A stretch of DNA of 64,000 nucleotides. Origin: Bog-756 sp963737625 (GTDB lineage Bacteria > Actinomycetota > Acidimicrobiia > Acidimicrobiales > RAAP-2). Position 1 is the first letter of the stretch. The number at the start of each line of letters is the position of its first letter. Location: assembly GCA_963737625.1 (NCBI GenBank), contig CAVTTK010000003.1, positions 62,001 through 126,000 on the forward strand, read 5' to 3'. Shown here one piece after another: positions 42,832 to 51,804 of this stretch. Under the pieces are notes generated by a model, which had not been told where the DNA came from, did no database searches, and saw only the letters and a program-made list of their open reading frames with translations. The translations under genes were made by a program, and so were the position numbers.

Positions 42832-43841
42832 GCAACTCCGAGATCTCCGTCCCTGCCGGCTGCACCACCCGGTCCATGCGCGAGGCCCTGAACATGGCCC
42901 TGGCCGGGGCGCTGGACCTCGATCCGGCTGTCTTCCTCATCGGCGAGGACCTGGCCGACCCGGGCGGCGGCATCTCCCAGGTGTCCAGAGGACTCTCCAC
43001 CGCGTTCGGGACCGACCGTGTCCGCGACACACCCATCTCCGAGGCGGCCATCGTCGGGGCGGCGGTCGGCGCGGCCATGGCCGGGCTCCGGCCGGTGGCC
43101 GAGGTCATGATCATGGACTTCATCAGCATCGCCCTCGACCAGTTGGTGAACCACGCGGCCAAAGCCCGCTTCATGTCGGGCGGGACCGTGAGCGTTCCCC
43201 TCACCGTGCGCACTGCGGTCTTCGGAGGCATCGGCTCGGGGGCCACCCACTCCCAGACCCTGGAGGCGTGGTTGGTGCACGTGCCGGGCCTGAAGGTGGT
43301 GGTGCCCAGCACACCGGCCGACGCCCAGGGTCTGCTGTCCACCTGCATCTTCGATGACGACCCGTGCGTGGTGATCGAGAACGTGGCCCTGTACGGGACC
43401 ACCGGTCCGGTTCCCGACGGTGACCACCGGGTCCCCCTCGGGTCGGCGGACGTGAAGCGTGCCGGCCGGGACGCCACGATCGTGACCTATGGGCGGACCG
43501 TGCGGGACGCCCTGGCCGCGGCCGAGGAGTTGGCCGGCGAGGGAATCGACGTCGAGGTGGTGGACCTCCGCAGCCTGGTCCCCTTCGACGCCGCCGCCGT
43601 GCTGGCATCGGTGGCCCGGACCCGTCGGGTCGTCGTGGCCCACCACGCCACCCGGTTCGGCGGCTTCGGTGCCGAAGTGGCCGGCGTGATCAACGAGGAG
43701 TTGTTCGGTGAACTCGACGCCCCGGTGGCGCGGGTCGGAGCCCGGTTCGCCCCCATTGGCTCGGCCCCGGTGCTCGAGGCGGCCGTACTGCCCTCGGCCG
43801 CCTCCATCGCCGACGCCGTCCGCCACGTCGCCGCGCACTGA
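42828..43841 (+). CDS. TPP-dependent 2-oxoacid/acetoin dehydrogenase E1 component, beta subunit
   Basis: 337 residues from the ATG at 42828, which overlaps the E1-alpha stop. The pyrimidine-binding domain has IGEDLADPGGGISQVSRGL and TPISEAAIVGAAVGAAMAGL (the Glu that activates TPP), and the C-terminal transketolase-like domain has VPSTPADAQGLL and VVDLRSLVPFD. It forms the alpha2beta2 E1 with the preceding gene. It is the last gene of the rightward run; the next gene points the other way. Confidence 0.9.
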   Translation: MSNSEISVPAGCTTRSMREALNMALAGALDLDPAVFLIGEDLADPGGGISQVSRGLSTAFGTDRVRDTPISEAAIVGAAVGAAMAGLRPVAEVMIMDFISIALDQLVNHAAKARFMSGGTVSVPLTVRTAVFGGIGSGATHSQTLEAWLVHVPGLKVVVPSTPADAQGLLSTCIFDDDPCVVIENVALYGTTGPVPDGDHRVPLGSADVKRAGRDATIVTYGRTVRDALAAAEELAGEGIDVEVVDLRSLVPFDAAAVLASVARTRRVVVAHHATRFGGFGAEVAGVINEELFGELDAPVARVGARFAPIGSAPVLEAAVLPSAASIADAVRHVAAH

Positions 43842-43888
43842 CCGGACCGGGGGGACCAGGACCGGCTTCCGGGGCTCCACCAGGCGGG

Positions 43889-44830
43889 TCAGGGACGGGT
43901 GACGCTCTCGATGACGAATCGATCGCCCACCCGCTGGTGGAAATACAGCGTGTTCCCGTCGGCACTGAGTGCGGGAGCCTCGGCGAATCCGGTGATGGCC
44001 CCCACCCTCTGGACATCGCGGAAGGGTCGGGTGACCGAGGTGCGGGCGGCCCGGTAGATCTGGGGGGTCCCGCCGGCGGGGTCGGCCCGGGTGAAGAAGA
44101 GCTCCAGTCCGTCGGCACTGACCGCCGCGGCGTAGGTGAGCAGACCGGCCCGGTCGACCGACCGGAGCAGCGCGGTGCTGCGGGGGTCCACGGCGAAGCC
44201 GCCGCCTGACCGTTGGTAGACGACCAGGTCCGCCTGGCTCGGGCCCGAGCCCGATCCAAACTGGCCCACACTGACATAGAGCGTGTTCCCGTCGGGGCTC
44301 ACGTCCACGTCGAAGTCGACCAGCCCCGGGGCTCCGGCGGTGACACCGGGAACCGGGTGCAGTCCGGTCAGCGTTCCGGCGTTGAACCGGCCGGCGTAGA
44401 TGGTGGCCAAATGGGCGGTGTAATCGCGGTTGGACACGAAGTACAGGGTTCCGTTCCCGTCCATGGTCGGCGTTCCGGACAGGAATCCCGACTGGTTGGC
44501 CCCGCGCACCGGTCCGCGGTAGGTGAAGGACTGCGCCCCCGTGCGGACGGCGAACTGCAGGGCGGGAACCGACGGGGCCACATTGGAGGTGTTGAACAGC
44601 AGGTACCGGCCATCCGGGCTGACGAACGGTTCCATGGCCGATCCGGTGTACCCGTCCACGGCCACCAGCTGCGGCGGGGAGAACGCCCGATAGGCAGCCG
44701 ACCCACGCACCGCCGGCGAGGCATACGCCACTGCGGACGTCATCGCCGCCAGGGCCGCCGCCGCCATCAGGCCGGCCAGGTGCCGACGCCAGGGTCGACC
44801 CCTGGGTGCACCGCCTCGAGTCCACCCCAT
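43889..44830 (-). CDS. Secreted WD40/PD40-like beta-propeller protein
   Basis: 313 residues with a signal sequence or membrane anchor at 18-40 (LAGLMAAAALAAMTSAVAYA). Repeated strands of the PD40/TolB type follow: FVSPDGRYLLFNTS, DVSPDGNTLYVSVG, AVSADGLELFFTR and ALSADGNTLYFHQ. Such propellers bind ligands or partner proteins outside the membrane; there are no catalytic residues to point to. It lies on the opposite strand between the E1 genes and the SDR gene and is probably not part of their route. Confidence 0.78.
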   Translation of the reverse strand: MGWTRGGAPRGRPWRRHLAGLMAAAALAAMTSAVAYASPAVRGSAAYRAFSPPQLVAVDGYTGSAMEPFVSPDGRYLLFNTSNVAPSVPALQFAVRTGAQSFTYRGPVRGANQSGFLSGTPTMDGNGTLYFVSNRDYTAHLATIYAGRFNAGTLTGLHPVPGVTAGAPGLVDFDVDVSPDGNTLYVSVGQFGSGSGPSQADLVVYQRSGGGFAVDPRSTALLRSVDRAGLLTYAAAVSADGLELFFTRADPAGGTPQIYRAARTSVTRPFRDVQRVGAITGFAEAPALSADGNTLYFHQRVGDRFVIESVTRP

Positions 44831-45020
44831 GCGGCCAGCGTAGGGCGGGATTCGGGAAGGGACGCCCGTCGGTCCACCCGGCGACCGGCTCTCCGGTTCT
44901 TTGACAGACTGACCTCCCCGTCAGCGTGTCACCGGGCAGGCGACGGGTACCCGAAGCGGCCCGGGCAGGAGCCCTGGTCCGCCGGGGAGCAGCCGGACCG
45001 ACAGGGAAGGAGTGGCGTCT

Positions 45021-45851
45021 GTGGATATCACCGGAAGTGCGCTGGTCACGGGGGCCAGCCGGGGCATCGGCCGGGCTGTGGCCGTCGAGCTGGCCGATCG
45101 GGGCTTCACCACGCTGGCCACCATGCGACATCCCGAGGACGGGGCCGATCTGGCCACCGCCACCGGCGGAGTGCTCACCGTGGCCCGCATGGACGTCACC
45201 GACGACGACGTCATGCCCCTGCCGGACGACCTCCAGGTCCTGGTCAACAACGCCGGCGTGGACTCCGACTATCTGCCCGTCGAGCACAGCGACCTGCACG
45301 ACTGGCGGCACGTGTTCGAGACCAACGTGTTCGGCCTCGTCGCCACCACCATCGCCGCCATCCCGGTCCTCCGGGCCAACCAGCCCGCCGTGGTGTGCAA
45401 CATCTCCTCGTCGTCGATCTTCGCCAGCGTTCCCTTCTACTCCGCCTACCGCGCCTCGAAGGCCGCGGTCTCGGCCTTTGGGGACTCCCTGCGGGTGGAG
45501 GTGGCGCCCTCGGGCATCCGGGTGGTCGAGATCCTTCCGGGCCCTGTGGACACGGACATGTTCCAGCTGAGTAAGGGGGAGGCGGCAGCGGCCCGATTCG
45601 ACCGCTACCGCCCCATGGCCGAGCTGGCCGCCCGCCTCCGGGTGGAGAACGCCGATCCCATGGTGGCCACTCCGGCCAGCGCTGCCGCCCTCATCGTGGA
45701 CGCCATCATGGAGGACGACGGGCCCATGCGTTACGGCTGCGATCCGCTATCCCTCGGGCTCGTGGACCTGTGGCGCCAGTCCGACGACGAGACCATGTTC
45801 GAGCTGACCGGGCGGTCCATGCTGGACGGTCTCCACCCGCCGAATCCCTGA
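45021..45851 (+). CDS. Short-chain dehydrogenase/reductase (SDR)
   Basis: 276 residues from the GTG at 45021, which has AAGGAG eight bases upstream; the GTG at 45012 overlaps that site and is less likely. The cofactor motif is TGASRGIG, followed by NNAG, and the catalytic Ser-Tyr-Lys lies in ISSSSIFASVPFYSAYRASK. Classical SDR oxidising or reducing a hydroxyl/ketone with NAD(P). A 2-hydroxyacid dehydrogenase gene follows after three bases. It may oxidise a product of the adjacent oxygenase route. Confidence 0.88.
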   Translation: MDITGSALVTGASRGIGRAVAVELADRGFTTLATMRHPEDGADLATATGGVLTVARMDVTDDDVMPLPDDLQVLVNNAGVDSDYLPVEHSDLHDWRHVFETNVFGLVATTIAAIPVLRANQPAVVCNISSSSIFASVPFYSAYRASKAAVSAFGDSLRVEVAPSGIRVVEILPGPVDTDMFQLSKGEAAAARFDRYRPMAELAARLRVENADPMVATPASAAALIVDAIMEDDGPMRYGCDPLSLGLVDLWRQSDDETMFELTGRSMLDGLHPPNP

Positions 45852-45854
45852 CCG

Positions 45855-46844
45855 GTGCTCATCCTCCTCACCTCGGTGGCCCACGAGAGCTTCGGCGCCC
45901 AGCTCGTCCGGCCCGGGCTCGAGTGGCTGACCCTGCAAGGTGACGGCACCCTCCGGGACGAGGACGGCGACGCCGTCGGGTGGGACGAGGCCCGACCCGA
46001 GGTGGCCTGGGGAACCTCCGACCTGTTCCGCGAAGGCGCACCCATCGGTGCGTTCTTCTCGTCCTTGACCCGCCTGGGCTCGCTCCGATGGTTCGCCTCC
46101 CCGGCAGCCGGCTACGACGCCCCCGTCTTCTCTCAGCTGGCCGCCATGGGCGTCCGGATCACCAACGCCCACGTGAACAGTGTGCCCATCGCCGAATTCG
46201 TCATCCGCTCCGTGCTCGAGGAGTTCCAGGGGGCCGGCGAGTGGCGCCGGCTGGCCGACCAGCGGTCCTGGCGCATCCACGACTGGCGGGAGGTGGCCGG
46301 CACCACCTGGCTGGTGGTGGGCCTGGGCGGGATCGGCACCGAGGTGGCCGTGCGGGCCCGGGCCTTCGGGGCCCGGGTGATCGGGTGCCGCCGACGACCG
46401 CAACCCGACGACCCGACCGACCGGACGGTGATGCCCGACGGGCTTCCCGGGGTGATCGGCCTGGCCGACGTGGTCGTCCTCGCCGCCCCGGCCTCACCGG
46501 AGACCGACGACCTGGTGGATGCGAGCTTTCTGGCCCGGATGAAGGACGGCTCGGTCCTGGTCAACGTGGCTCGGGGCTCGCTCGTCGACGAGGACGCCCT
46601 GATGGCGGCCCTGGACCGGGGAGTGCCGGCCGCCGCCGTGCTCGATGTCTTTCGCACCGAGCCCCTGCCCGACGACCATCCTCTGTGGACCCACCCCTCG
46701 GTGCGGATCACTCCCCACAACTCGGCCGGGGGCGTGGGCCGGCTGCAACGCCAGGCCGACCTGTTCGCCGACAACCTCGACCGCTATCTGGCCGGTCGTC
46801 CACTGCTCCACGACATCACCGAGGAGTTGACCCGAGCATCCTGA
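45855..46844 (+). CDS. D-isomer-specific 2-hydroxyacid dehydrogenase
   Basis: 329 residues, GTG start three bases after the SDR stop. The NAD-binding motif is GLGGIG, and the catalytic set Arg (VARGSLVDE), Glu (FRTEPLPDDHPLW) and His (ITPHNSAGG) is complete. It reduces a 2-oxoacid or oxidises a D-2-hydroxyacid. The short N-terminal half and lack of a regulatory domain resemble GhrA-type enzymes. Pairing with the SDR and the nearby E1 (which uses 2-oxoacids) suggests related chemistry but no defined substrate. Confidence 0.87.
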   Translation: MLILLTSVAHESFGAQLVRPGLEWLTLQGDGTLRDEDGDAVGWDEARPEVAWGTSDLFREGAPIGAFFSSLTRLGSLRWFASPAAGYDAPVFSQLAAMGVRITNAHVNSVPIAEFVIRSVLEEFQGAGEWRRLADQRSWRIHDWREVAGTTWLVVGLGGIGTEVAVRARAFGARVIGCRRRPQPDDPTDRTVMPDGLPGVIGLADVVVLAAPASPETDDLVDASFLARMKDGSVLVNVARGSLVDEDALMAALDRGVPAAAVLDVFRTEPLPDDHPLWTHPSVRITPHNSAGGVGRLQRQADLFADNLDRYLAGRPLLHDITEELTRAS

Positions 46845-46880
46845 GCGACGCTGGGCCGGCGGTCGCCCGGGCCCCGGCGG

Positions 46881-48902
46881 TCACGCCGGGGACGAGGGCC
46901 CTGGCGGATCAGTCGGCTCGTGCTCCGAGGTGCCCGACGTGGCGGGGATCTCCGAGGAGGTCGCGGGCGCGGCGGAGGTCGGGGTGGCGGTGGGGCGCGG
47001 CCCACCCCGGAGCTGCTTCATGGTCACGGGTAACCGGGTCACCGCCAGTTCGGGGCGGTCCCGCAGGGCCGAGGACAACACCAGGTCCAGTTGGTTGTGG
47101 AAGACGCGCTGGTACCACTTGTCCGGCTGGATCACCGGGATCAAGACGATGATGTGGTCGTAGTCGTGCTCGCGGTGCTCGAAGGCGTTGATGAACCGGA
47201 GGATGGGCCGGGCCACCGAGTGGTACTGGGACCGCAAGGTGACAAGTCGGACCCCGCTGTCCCACGCACTCCACGCTCGCTCCAGCTCGGCCTCCCGCTC
47301 CGCCTCGTCGGAGAAGGTCACGGCCAGGGCGATGACGTCATCCCCCACCGACAGGGCCTCGGAGATCACGAACGACGTCAGACGGGTGACCCCGTTGACC
47401 GGGACGATGACCAGCACGCGGCCGGTGCGCGGTGGCGGGGGTATCGACCCGATACCCAGAACCTCGCCGAGGCGGGCGTAGTACGCCCGGATGCGGTGGA
47501 ACATCACGATGAGGAGGGGGACGATGATGACGACGACCCAGGCGCCCTCCACGAACTTGGTGACGAGGAAGACCAGGGTGGCCACCGCCGTGACGAAGGC
47601 GCCGACCGCGTTGACGGCCGCCTTCCGTCGCCAGTGGGGCGGTCGGTCCCGCCGCCAGTGCAGCACCATCCCCGTCTGGGCCAGGGTGAACCCGATGAAC
47701 ACGCCGATGGCGAAGAGCGGGATGAGGGTGTTGGTGTTGCCCCGGACGATGACCAGCAGCAGGGCGGCGGCGGCGGCGAGGGCCCAAATCCCTTTGCTGA
47801 ACACCAGACGGTCCCCCCGCAGGGCGAAGGCGTGCGGAAGGTAGTGGTCACGGGACAGCAGGCTGGCCAGCACCGGAAGCCCTCCGAATGAGGTGTTGGC
47901 GGCCAGGCCCAGCACGACGGTGATGGAGAGGGAGACGACGTAGTAGAGCCAGCCCCGGCCCACCGAGTACGCCATGACCTGGCTCAGGACCGTCTGGCCG
48001 GTCCGGGGCCCGACGTGGAACTTGCGGACCAGGACGGCCAGTCCGATCAGCATCACGCCGAGCAGCACGCCCAAGAGGAGCTCGGTCTGCTTGGCCCGGG
48101 CCTGGCGGGGCGGCCGGAACAGCGGCACCCCGTTGGCGATGGCCTCCACACCGGTGAGGGCGCTGCACCCGGCCGAGAAGGCCTTCAGGATCAGCAGCAC
48201 CCCGATGGGGGCCAGGTTGACCGTGGCCGTCTGCGAGGTCCCGGACTGGGCCAGGTTGGGGTCCAGCGGGTGGACGATCCCGATGGCGATGACGGCCAGC
48301 AGGCCCACGATGAACAGGAATGTGGGGAGGAGGAAGGCCCGGGCCGTCTCACCGAGGCCTCGCAGGTTGAGGACGGTGAGCACGGCCAACTCGGCCAGGC
48401 ACAGGGGGACCGTGGCGCCGGTCAGCGCCGGGAAGGCCGAGGTCAGGGCGGCGATGCCCGCGGCGATGGAGACCGCCACGGTGAGGGTGTAGTCCACCAC
48501 GAGCGATGCCGCCGCCACCTGGGACGCCCCTACGCCGAGGTTGGCGCGGGACACGGCGTAGGCACCTCCACCGTGGGGGTAGCCGTCGATGACCTGCCGG
48601 TAGGACGTGACGAGGAGGGCGAGAAGGACGACGATGGCGATGGTGATGGGCAGGACCAGGTGGAGGGCGGCCACGCCGGCGGTGCCGAGGACCAGAACGA
48701 TGGCCTCGGGTCCATAGGCCACCGAGGTGAGGGCGTCGAGGGAGAGGGCGGGCAGGCCCTCCAACGGGGTGATCTCACCGTGCCGTGCCTCGCTCGACTT
48801 GAGCGGTCGACCGATCAGCACCCGCCAGGTGGACGCCAGTGCTCCGGGTACCCCGGGCCCGACCCCATCGGCGTCGGTGGCGTCAACGCTCACCGGCGCC
48901 AC
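46881..48902 (-). CDS. KimA-like APC-superfamily transporter (probable K+ importer)
   Basis: 673 residues. The N-terminal IGRPLKSSEARHGEITP and LPALSLDALTSVAYGPEAIV closely follow the pattern of B. subtilis KimA (formerly YdaO), a high-affinity potassium/proton symporter. About twelve helices are followed by a cytoplasmic alpha/beta domain (about 500-640; RVLVIVPVNGVTRL) like that of KimA and a Pro/Thr/Ser-rich tail. Related APC proteins carry amino acids, so the K+ call is by resemblance. In Bacillus this gene follows a c-di-AMP riboswitch; I see no such element in the 170 bases upstream here. Monocistronic and divergent from the EthD-like gene. Confidence 0.82.
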   Translation of the reverse strand: MAPVSVDATDADGVGPGVPGALASTWRVLIGRPLKSSEARHGEITPLEGLPALSLDALTSVAYGPEAIVLVLGTAGVAALHLVLPITIAIVVLLALLVTSYRQVIDGYPHGGGAYAVSRANLGVGASQVAAASLVVDYTLTVAVSIAAGIAALTSAFPALTGATVPLCLAELAVLTVLNLRGLGETARAFLLPTFLFIVGLLAVIAIGIVHPLDPNLAQSGTSQTATVNLAPIGVLLILKAFSAGCSALTGVEAIANGVPLFRPPRQARAKQTELLLGVLLGVMLIGLAVLVRKFHVGPRTGQTVLSQVMAYSVGRGWLYYVVSLSITVVLGLAANTSFGGLPVLASLLSRDHYLPHAFALRGDRLVFSKGIWALAAAAALLLVIVRGNTNTLIPLFAIGVFIGFTLAQTGMVLHWRRDRPPHWRRKAAVNAVGAFVTAVATLVFLVTKFVEGAWVVVIIVPLLIVMFHRIRAYYARLGEVLGIGSIPPPPRTGRVLVIVPVNGVTRLTSFVISEALSVGDDVIALAVTFSDEAEREAELERAWSAWDSGVRLVTLRSQYHSVARPILRFINAFEHREHDYDHIIVLIPVIQPDKWYQRVFHNQLDLVLSSALRDRPELAVTRLPVTMKQLRGGPRPTATPTSAAPATSSEIPATSGTSEHEPTDPPGPSSPA

Positions 48903-49073
48903 CGTGGGGCCGGTCGGTCGGTCCGAGGGCGGAACAACGGAGCTGGAGGCATTCCGAGGTGGAGTAAAGCACCACGGGTATGCCGGACGACGGATGCCGC
49001 CCCGGTCGGCACTACCATCGACCGGTCAGCAGGATTGGATCAGGCGGGACCAGCCGCCTGGGGGGAGGTCGTC

Positions 49074-49895
49074 GTGAACTATCCGTTGGACGTCGGTGGA
49101 GTCGAGGACTATCCGGTCAAGGTGGGCAGCATGCTGCTGACGCTGGTCGACCCGGCCAAAGGGTACGAGCGGGCCTATAACCGCTGGTACGAGCGCGACC
49201 ACTACTACGCCGGGTGCCTGGTCGGTCCCTGGCTCTTCGCCGGGAGCCGGTGGGTGGCCCCCCGCTCCCTGAAAGACCGGCGCTGGCCGGCCGAGAGCAC
49301 CATCGCCCGACCGGTGGACGCCGGCAGCTACGTCGCCATCTACTGGGTGGAGCAGGGGCACCATGACGACCACTTCGAGGAGTGGGCCGTGCCCCAGGTC
49401 CGTGAGCTCTACGCCGGCGGACGCGGCTTCCCCGAGCGGACCCACGTCCACACGGCCCTGTTCAACCAGTTGGCCACGGTGTACCGCGATGAGGACCCCG
49501 TCCCCGTCGAACTGGCCCTCGACCACCACTACGACGGGCTCGTCATCTTGTGGTGGGATGCCCGATCAGGCACAGCACAGGAGCTTCAGCGCCGCTTGGC
49601 CGCCGACCACCTGGGCCCGATGCTCGAGGGCTCGGACATCGAGATGGCGGCGTCCTGGGTCCCCTCCGTACCCGACGAGGGCCCCCGGGACGTGCCCATG
49701 GACCTGGGCTCGCCGGCGGGTGGCACCGACCGCCTGGTCCAACTGCTGTTCGTGGGAGGTGACACCGAGGCCTCGCTCGACCGGGTGCGGGCCTACACCG
49801 ACGGTGTCGAGTCCGCCGGGCTGGCCGACCTGCTGCTGGCCGCCCCGTTCTTCCGCACCGTGGTCGGCACCGATACCTACGTCGACCAGCTCTGA
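49074..49895 (+). CDS. EthD-like/dimeric alpha-beta-barrel protein
   Basis: 273 residues from the GTG at 49074, with GGGGGAGG five bases upstream. No signal peptide. YERAYNRWYERDHYY and DDHFEEWAVPQVRELY resemble EthD-type ferredoxin-like folds, and the C-terminal half seems to be a second, weaker copy (LVQLLFVGGDTEASLD). Such proteins occur with degradative oxygenases and hydrolases in actinobacteria, with ill-defined roles. A VOC protein follows 48 bases later on the same strand. Confidence 0.62.
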   Translation: MNYPLDVGGVEDYPVKVGSMLLTLVDPAKGYERAYNRWYERDHYYAGCLVGPWLFAGSRWVAPRSLKDRRWPAESTIARPVDAGSYVAIYWVEQGHHDDHFEEWAVPQVRELYAGGRGFPERTHVHTALFNQLATVYRDEDPVPVELALDHHYDGLVILWWDARSGTAQELQRRLAADHLGPMLEGSDIEMAASWVPSVPDEGPRDVPMDLGSPAGGTDRLVQLLFVGGDTEASLDRVRAYTDGVESAGLADLLLAAPFFRTVVGTDTYVDQL

Positions 49896-49943
49896 GGCGG
49901 ACTCGGTGACGGGCGTTGGTCCGCCCCCCGGGGAGACGTCGGC

Positions 49944-50363
49944 ATGAGCTACGCCGACGCCGGTCCTGACATCGGGCCCGCTCCCTTCACCGGGCTGTCC
50001 CACGTCCAGCTGCTGGTCTCCGATGTCGAGGTCTCGGCCGCCTGGTACCGCACCGCCCTGGGCCTCGACGAGTTCGTCGAGGACCTCTCGGCGGGCTACG
50101 TCGCCCTTCGCCACCGCCCGAGCAGGGTGGTCATCGTGCTCACCACCGGCCTGGCGTCGGACGGGCCGGGGCCGCTCGACCATCTGGCCTTCGCCGTGGC
50201 CGACGGGCCGACGCTGACGGCCTGGGCCGACCATCTCACAGCCGTCGGGATCGACCACCAGGGCATCGAGTTGGAGGACGGGCGCCCGTCGCTGTCATTG
50301 CACGACCCCGACGGCACCGCCATCGAGTTGGTGGCACCGGCGAACCGTCCCATCCCCGGCTGA
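49944..50363 (+). CDS. VOC-superfamily (glyoxalase/extradiol-dioxygenase-fold) protein
   Basis: 139 residues with two betaalphabetabetabeta modules: GLSHVQLLVSDVEVSAAWYRTALGL, in the first, and DHLAFAVADGPTL, then DPDGTAIELV, in the second. His at the first module and Glu near IELV match metal ligands of the family. It might be a lyase, epimerase or dioxygenase. Same strand and probably the same transcript as the EthD-like gene. Confidence 0.83.
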   Translation: MSYADAGPDIGPAPFTGLSHVQLLVSDVEVSAAWYRTALGLDEFVEDLSAGYVALRHRPSRVVIVLTTGLASDGPGPLDHLAFAVADGPTLTAWADHLTAVGIDHQGIELEDGRPSLSLHDPDGTAIELVAPANRPIPG

Positions 50364-50424
50364 CCGCTACCACCGGCCGCCGTCCCGTGCCCGGGGTAGT
50401 TCCGGCGCCCCGGGGTAGTGAGGA

Positions 50425-51045
50425 CTAGATGCCGAGTGAGGCGGAGCGGAGCTGTTCGATCAGGTGGGCGTCGCCGCTCAGCTCCACCCGCGTGGCGCCC
50501 TGGCGGCCGGCCCCGAACATCGTGTGCTCACCGGGGTCGCCGTCGATGGTCACCTCCGGACCGCTTCCCGCCACCTTGGAGGGTCGGCCCGGGGCGGTGA
50601 GCTCGATGGTGGCGTCGACCCTCTTGGCCATGCCTCCAGCACCGACCCGCTTCCACAGGGCGTCGGCCAACGACGGCGGGATCGGGCGCGGCTCCCATCC
50701 GGGCTGCGCCCGGCGGACGTCCTCCACGTGGATGAAGTACTCCACGGTGTTCATGGCGGGATCGAACGGGCGCAGCAGCGCCGGTGGGCCCCGGCGAACC
50801 GCATCGATCAGTTCCGGCCACGTCATCCGATCACGTGCCGCCAGCCGGACCCGGTCGGTGTAGCCGGCCAGGGGGGGCCACACGAGTCCCGGCCCGCTGT
50901 CGGGCCGGCGCTCCCGGACCACCAGGTGCGCGGCCAGATCGAGGGTGGTCCATCCCTCACACAGGGTGGGCGCCTCCGGCCCGAGTTCCACGAAGAGCTC
51001 GCAGAGCTCGTGGCGCTCCCGCTGGGCATCGGAGTCAGGGGCCAT
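50425..51045 (-). CDS. TIGR03085-type protein of the DinB/maleylpyruvate-isomerase fold
   Basis: 206 residues. The four-helix bundle start (RHELCELFVELGPEAPTLCEGWTTLDLAAHLVVRE) and NTVEYFIHVEDVRRAQPGW contain the His/Glu metal ligands of the DinB/YfiT fold. This actinobacterial group is thought to include mycothiol-dependent transferases or isomerases. Reaction unknown. It is convergent with the VOC gene. Confidence 0.75.
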   Translation of the reverse strand: MAPDSDAQRERHELCELFVELGPEAPTLCEGWTTLDLAAHLVVRERRPDSGPGLVWPPLAGYTDRVRLAARDRMTWPELIDAVRRGPPALLRPFDPAMNTVEYFIHVEDVRRAQPGWEPRPIPPSLADALWKRVGAGGMAKRVDATIELTAPGRPSKVAGSGPEVTIDGDPGEHTMFGAGRQGATRVELSGDAHLIEQLRSASLGI

Positions 51046-51126
51046 GGACGGACACTACGTCCCTCCGGCGCGGCACGGGACCGAAGGCCTGGGCCGGACC
51101 ACGCCACATCCCATGGCGTGACCACC

Positions 51127-51612
51127 TCAGGGGGCGTACTGGTGCCAGTACGGACGCTCGTCATGGCGCTTCTCGACCAGGATGAAGACCGTCCCCCAAG
51201 GGTCGGCCAACCATGTGGTCCGCAGGTCGGCCACATCGGCGATCCCGCTGGTCAGGAACGTGACCCCGCGCTGCTCGAGCTGGCGGCGGGTGCTCTCGAT
51301 GTCCCGGCACACCAGTCCCACGTGGGTGAGCCCGGGTCGCGCGATGTCCGGACGGCCCCCGGGTGCCGACGGTAGGCCGACGGTCGGATACTCGATGAGC
51401 TCGAGGACGTGATCATCGTCCGCCAGCCCCAGAATGGCCGCCTTCACCACCACCGGGCTGGGCAGGAGCTCCCCCATGTCCTCCTCGATGGCGGCACCGG
51501 ACATGACGTAGGGAGGCGAGAGCACCCGGAGCCCGAGGGTCGCTGCATACCAGCGGGTGGCCTCCTCGACGTCGGGGACACAGACGGCGGCGTGGGCGAA
51601 TCCGGTGAGCAT
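51127..51612 (-). CDS. VOC-superfamily protein (lactoylglutathione lyase/methylmalonyl-CoA epimerase-like)
   Basis: 161 residues from the ATG at 51612; upstream in-frame sequence is low-complexity. Two modules: FAHAAVCVPDVEEATRWYAATLGLRV, and LTHVGLVCRDIESTRRQLEQ with DPWGTVFILVEK at the end. Metal-binding His and Glu residues are at the usual places. The sequence is different from the VOC protein 1.2 kb away, so not a recent duplicate. Divergent from the Gfo/Idh/MocA gene. Confidence 0.82.
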   Translation of the reverse strand: MLTGFAHAAVCVPDVEEATRWYAATLGLRVLSPPYVMSGAAIEEDMGELLPSPVVVKAAILGLADDDHVLELIEYPTVGLPSAPGGRPDIARPGLTHVGLVCRDIESTRRQLEQRGVTFLTSGIADVADLRTTWLADPWGTVFILVEKRHDERPYWHQYAP

Positions 51613-51804
51613 GGCCGAGTGTAGATCTCCGGTCCGCACCATCCCGTCCGCTCGGCCGTCACGACGCCACACCGCCCCGGCCAGGGAGAATGACCTCCCC
51701 AGTGGCTTCATAACGTAGTGTTCGGTCGACCGCCCCGGAACCACGGAGAGATCCATTGGGTCGGCCGACGACTGGTGCCGAACGAGTGGAGGAGACGCTC
51801 CCGC

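Noticed and set aside
42801..45311. Very long antisense open frame (836 codons) across the E1-beta, propeller and SDR region
   Set aside because: It runs opposite well-supported genes, is Gly/His/Arg/Pro-rich with no motif, and is the usual by-product of GC-rich third codon positions. The same applies to long antisense frames at 283-1800, 10231-11487 and 16402-18093.
48903..49073. Possible c-di-AMP (ydaO) riboswitch upstream of the KimA-like gene
   Set aside because: The 170 bases upstream lack recognisable conserved blocks of that riboswitch, and the space is shared with a divergent gene.
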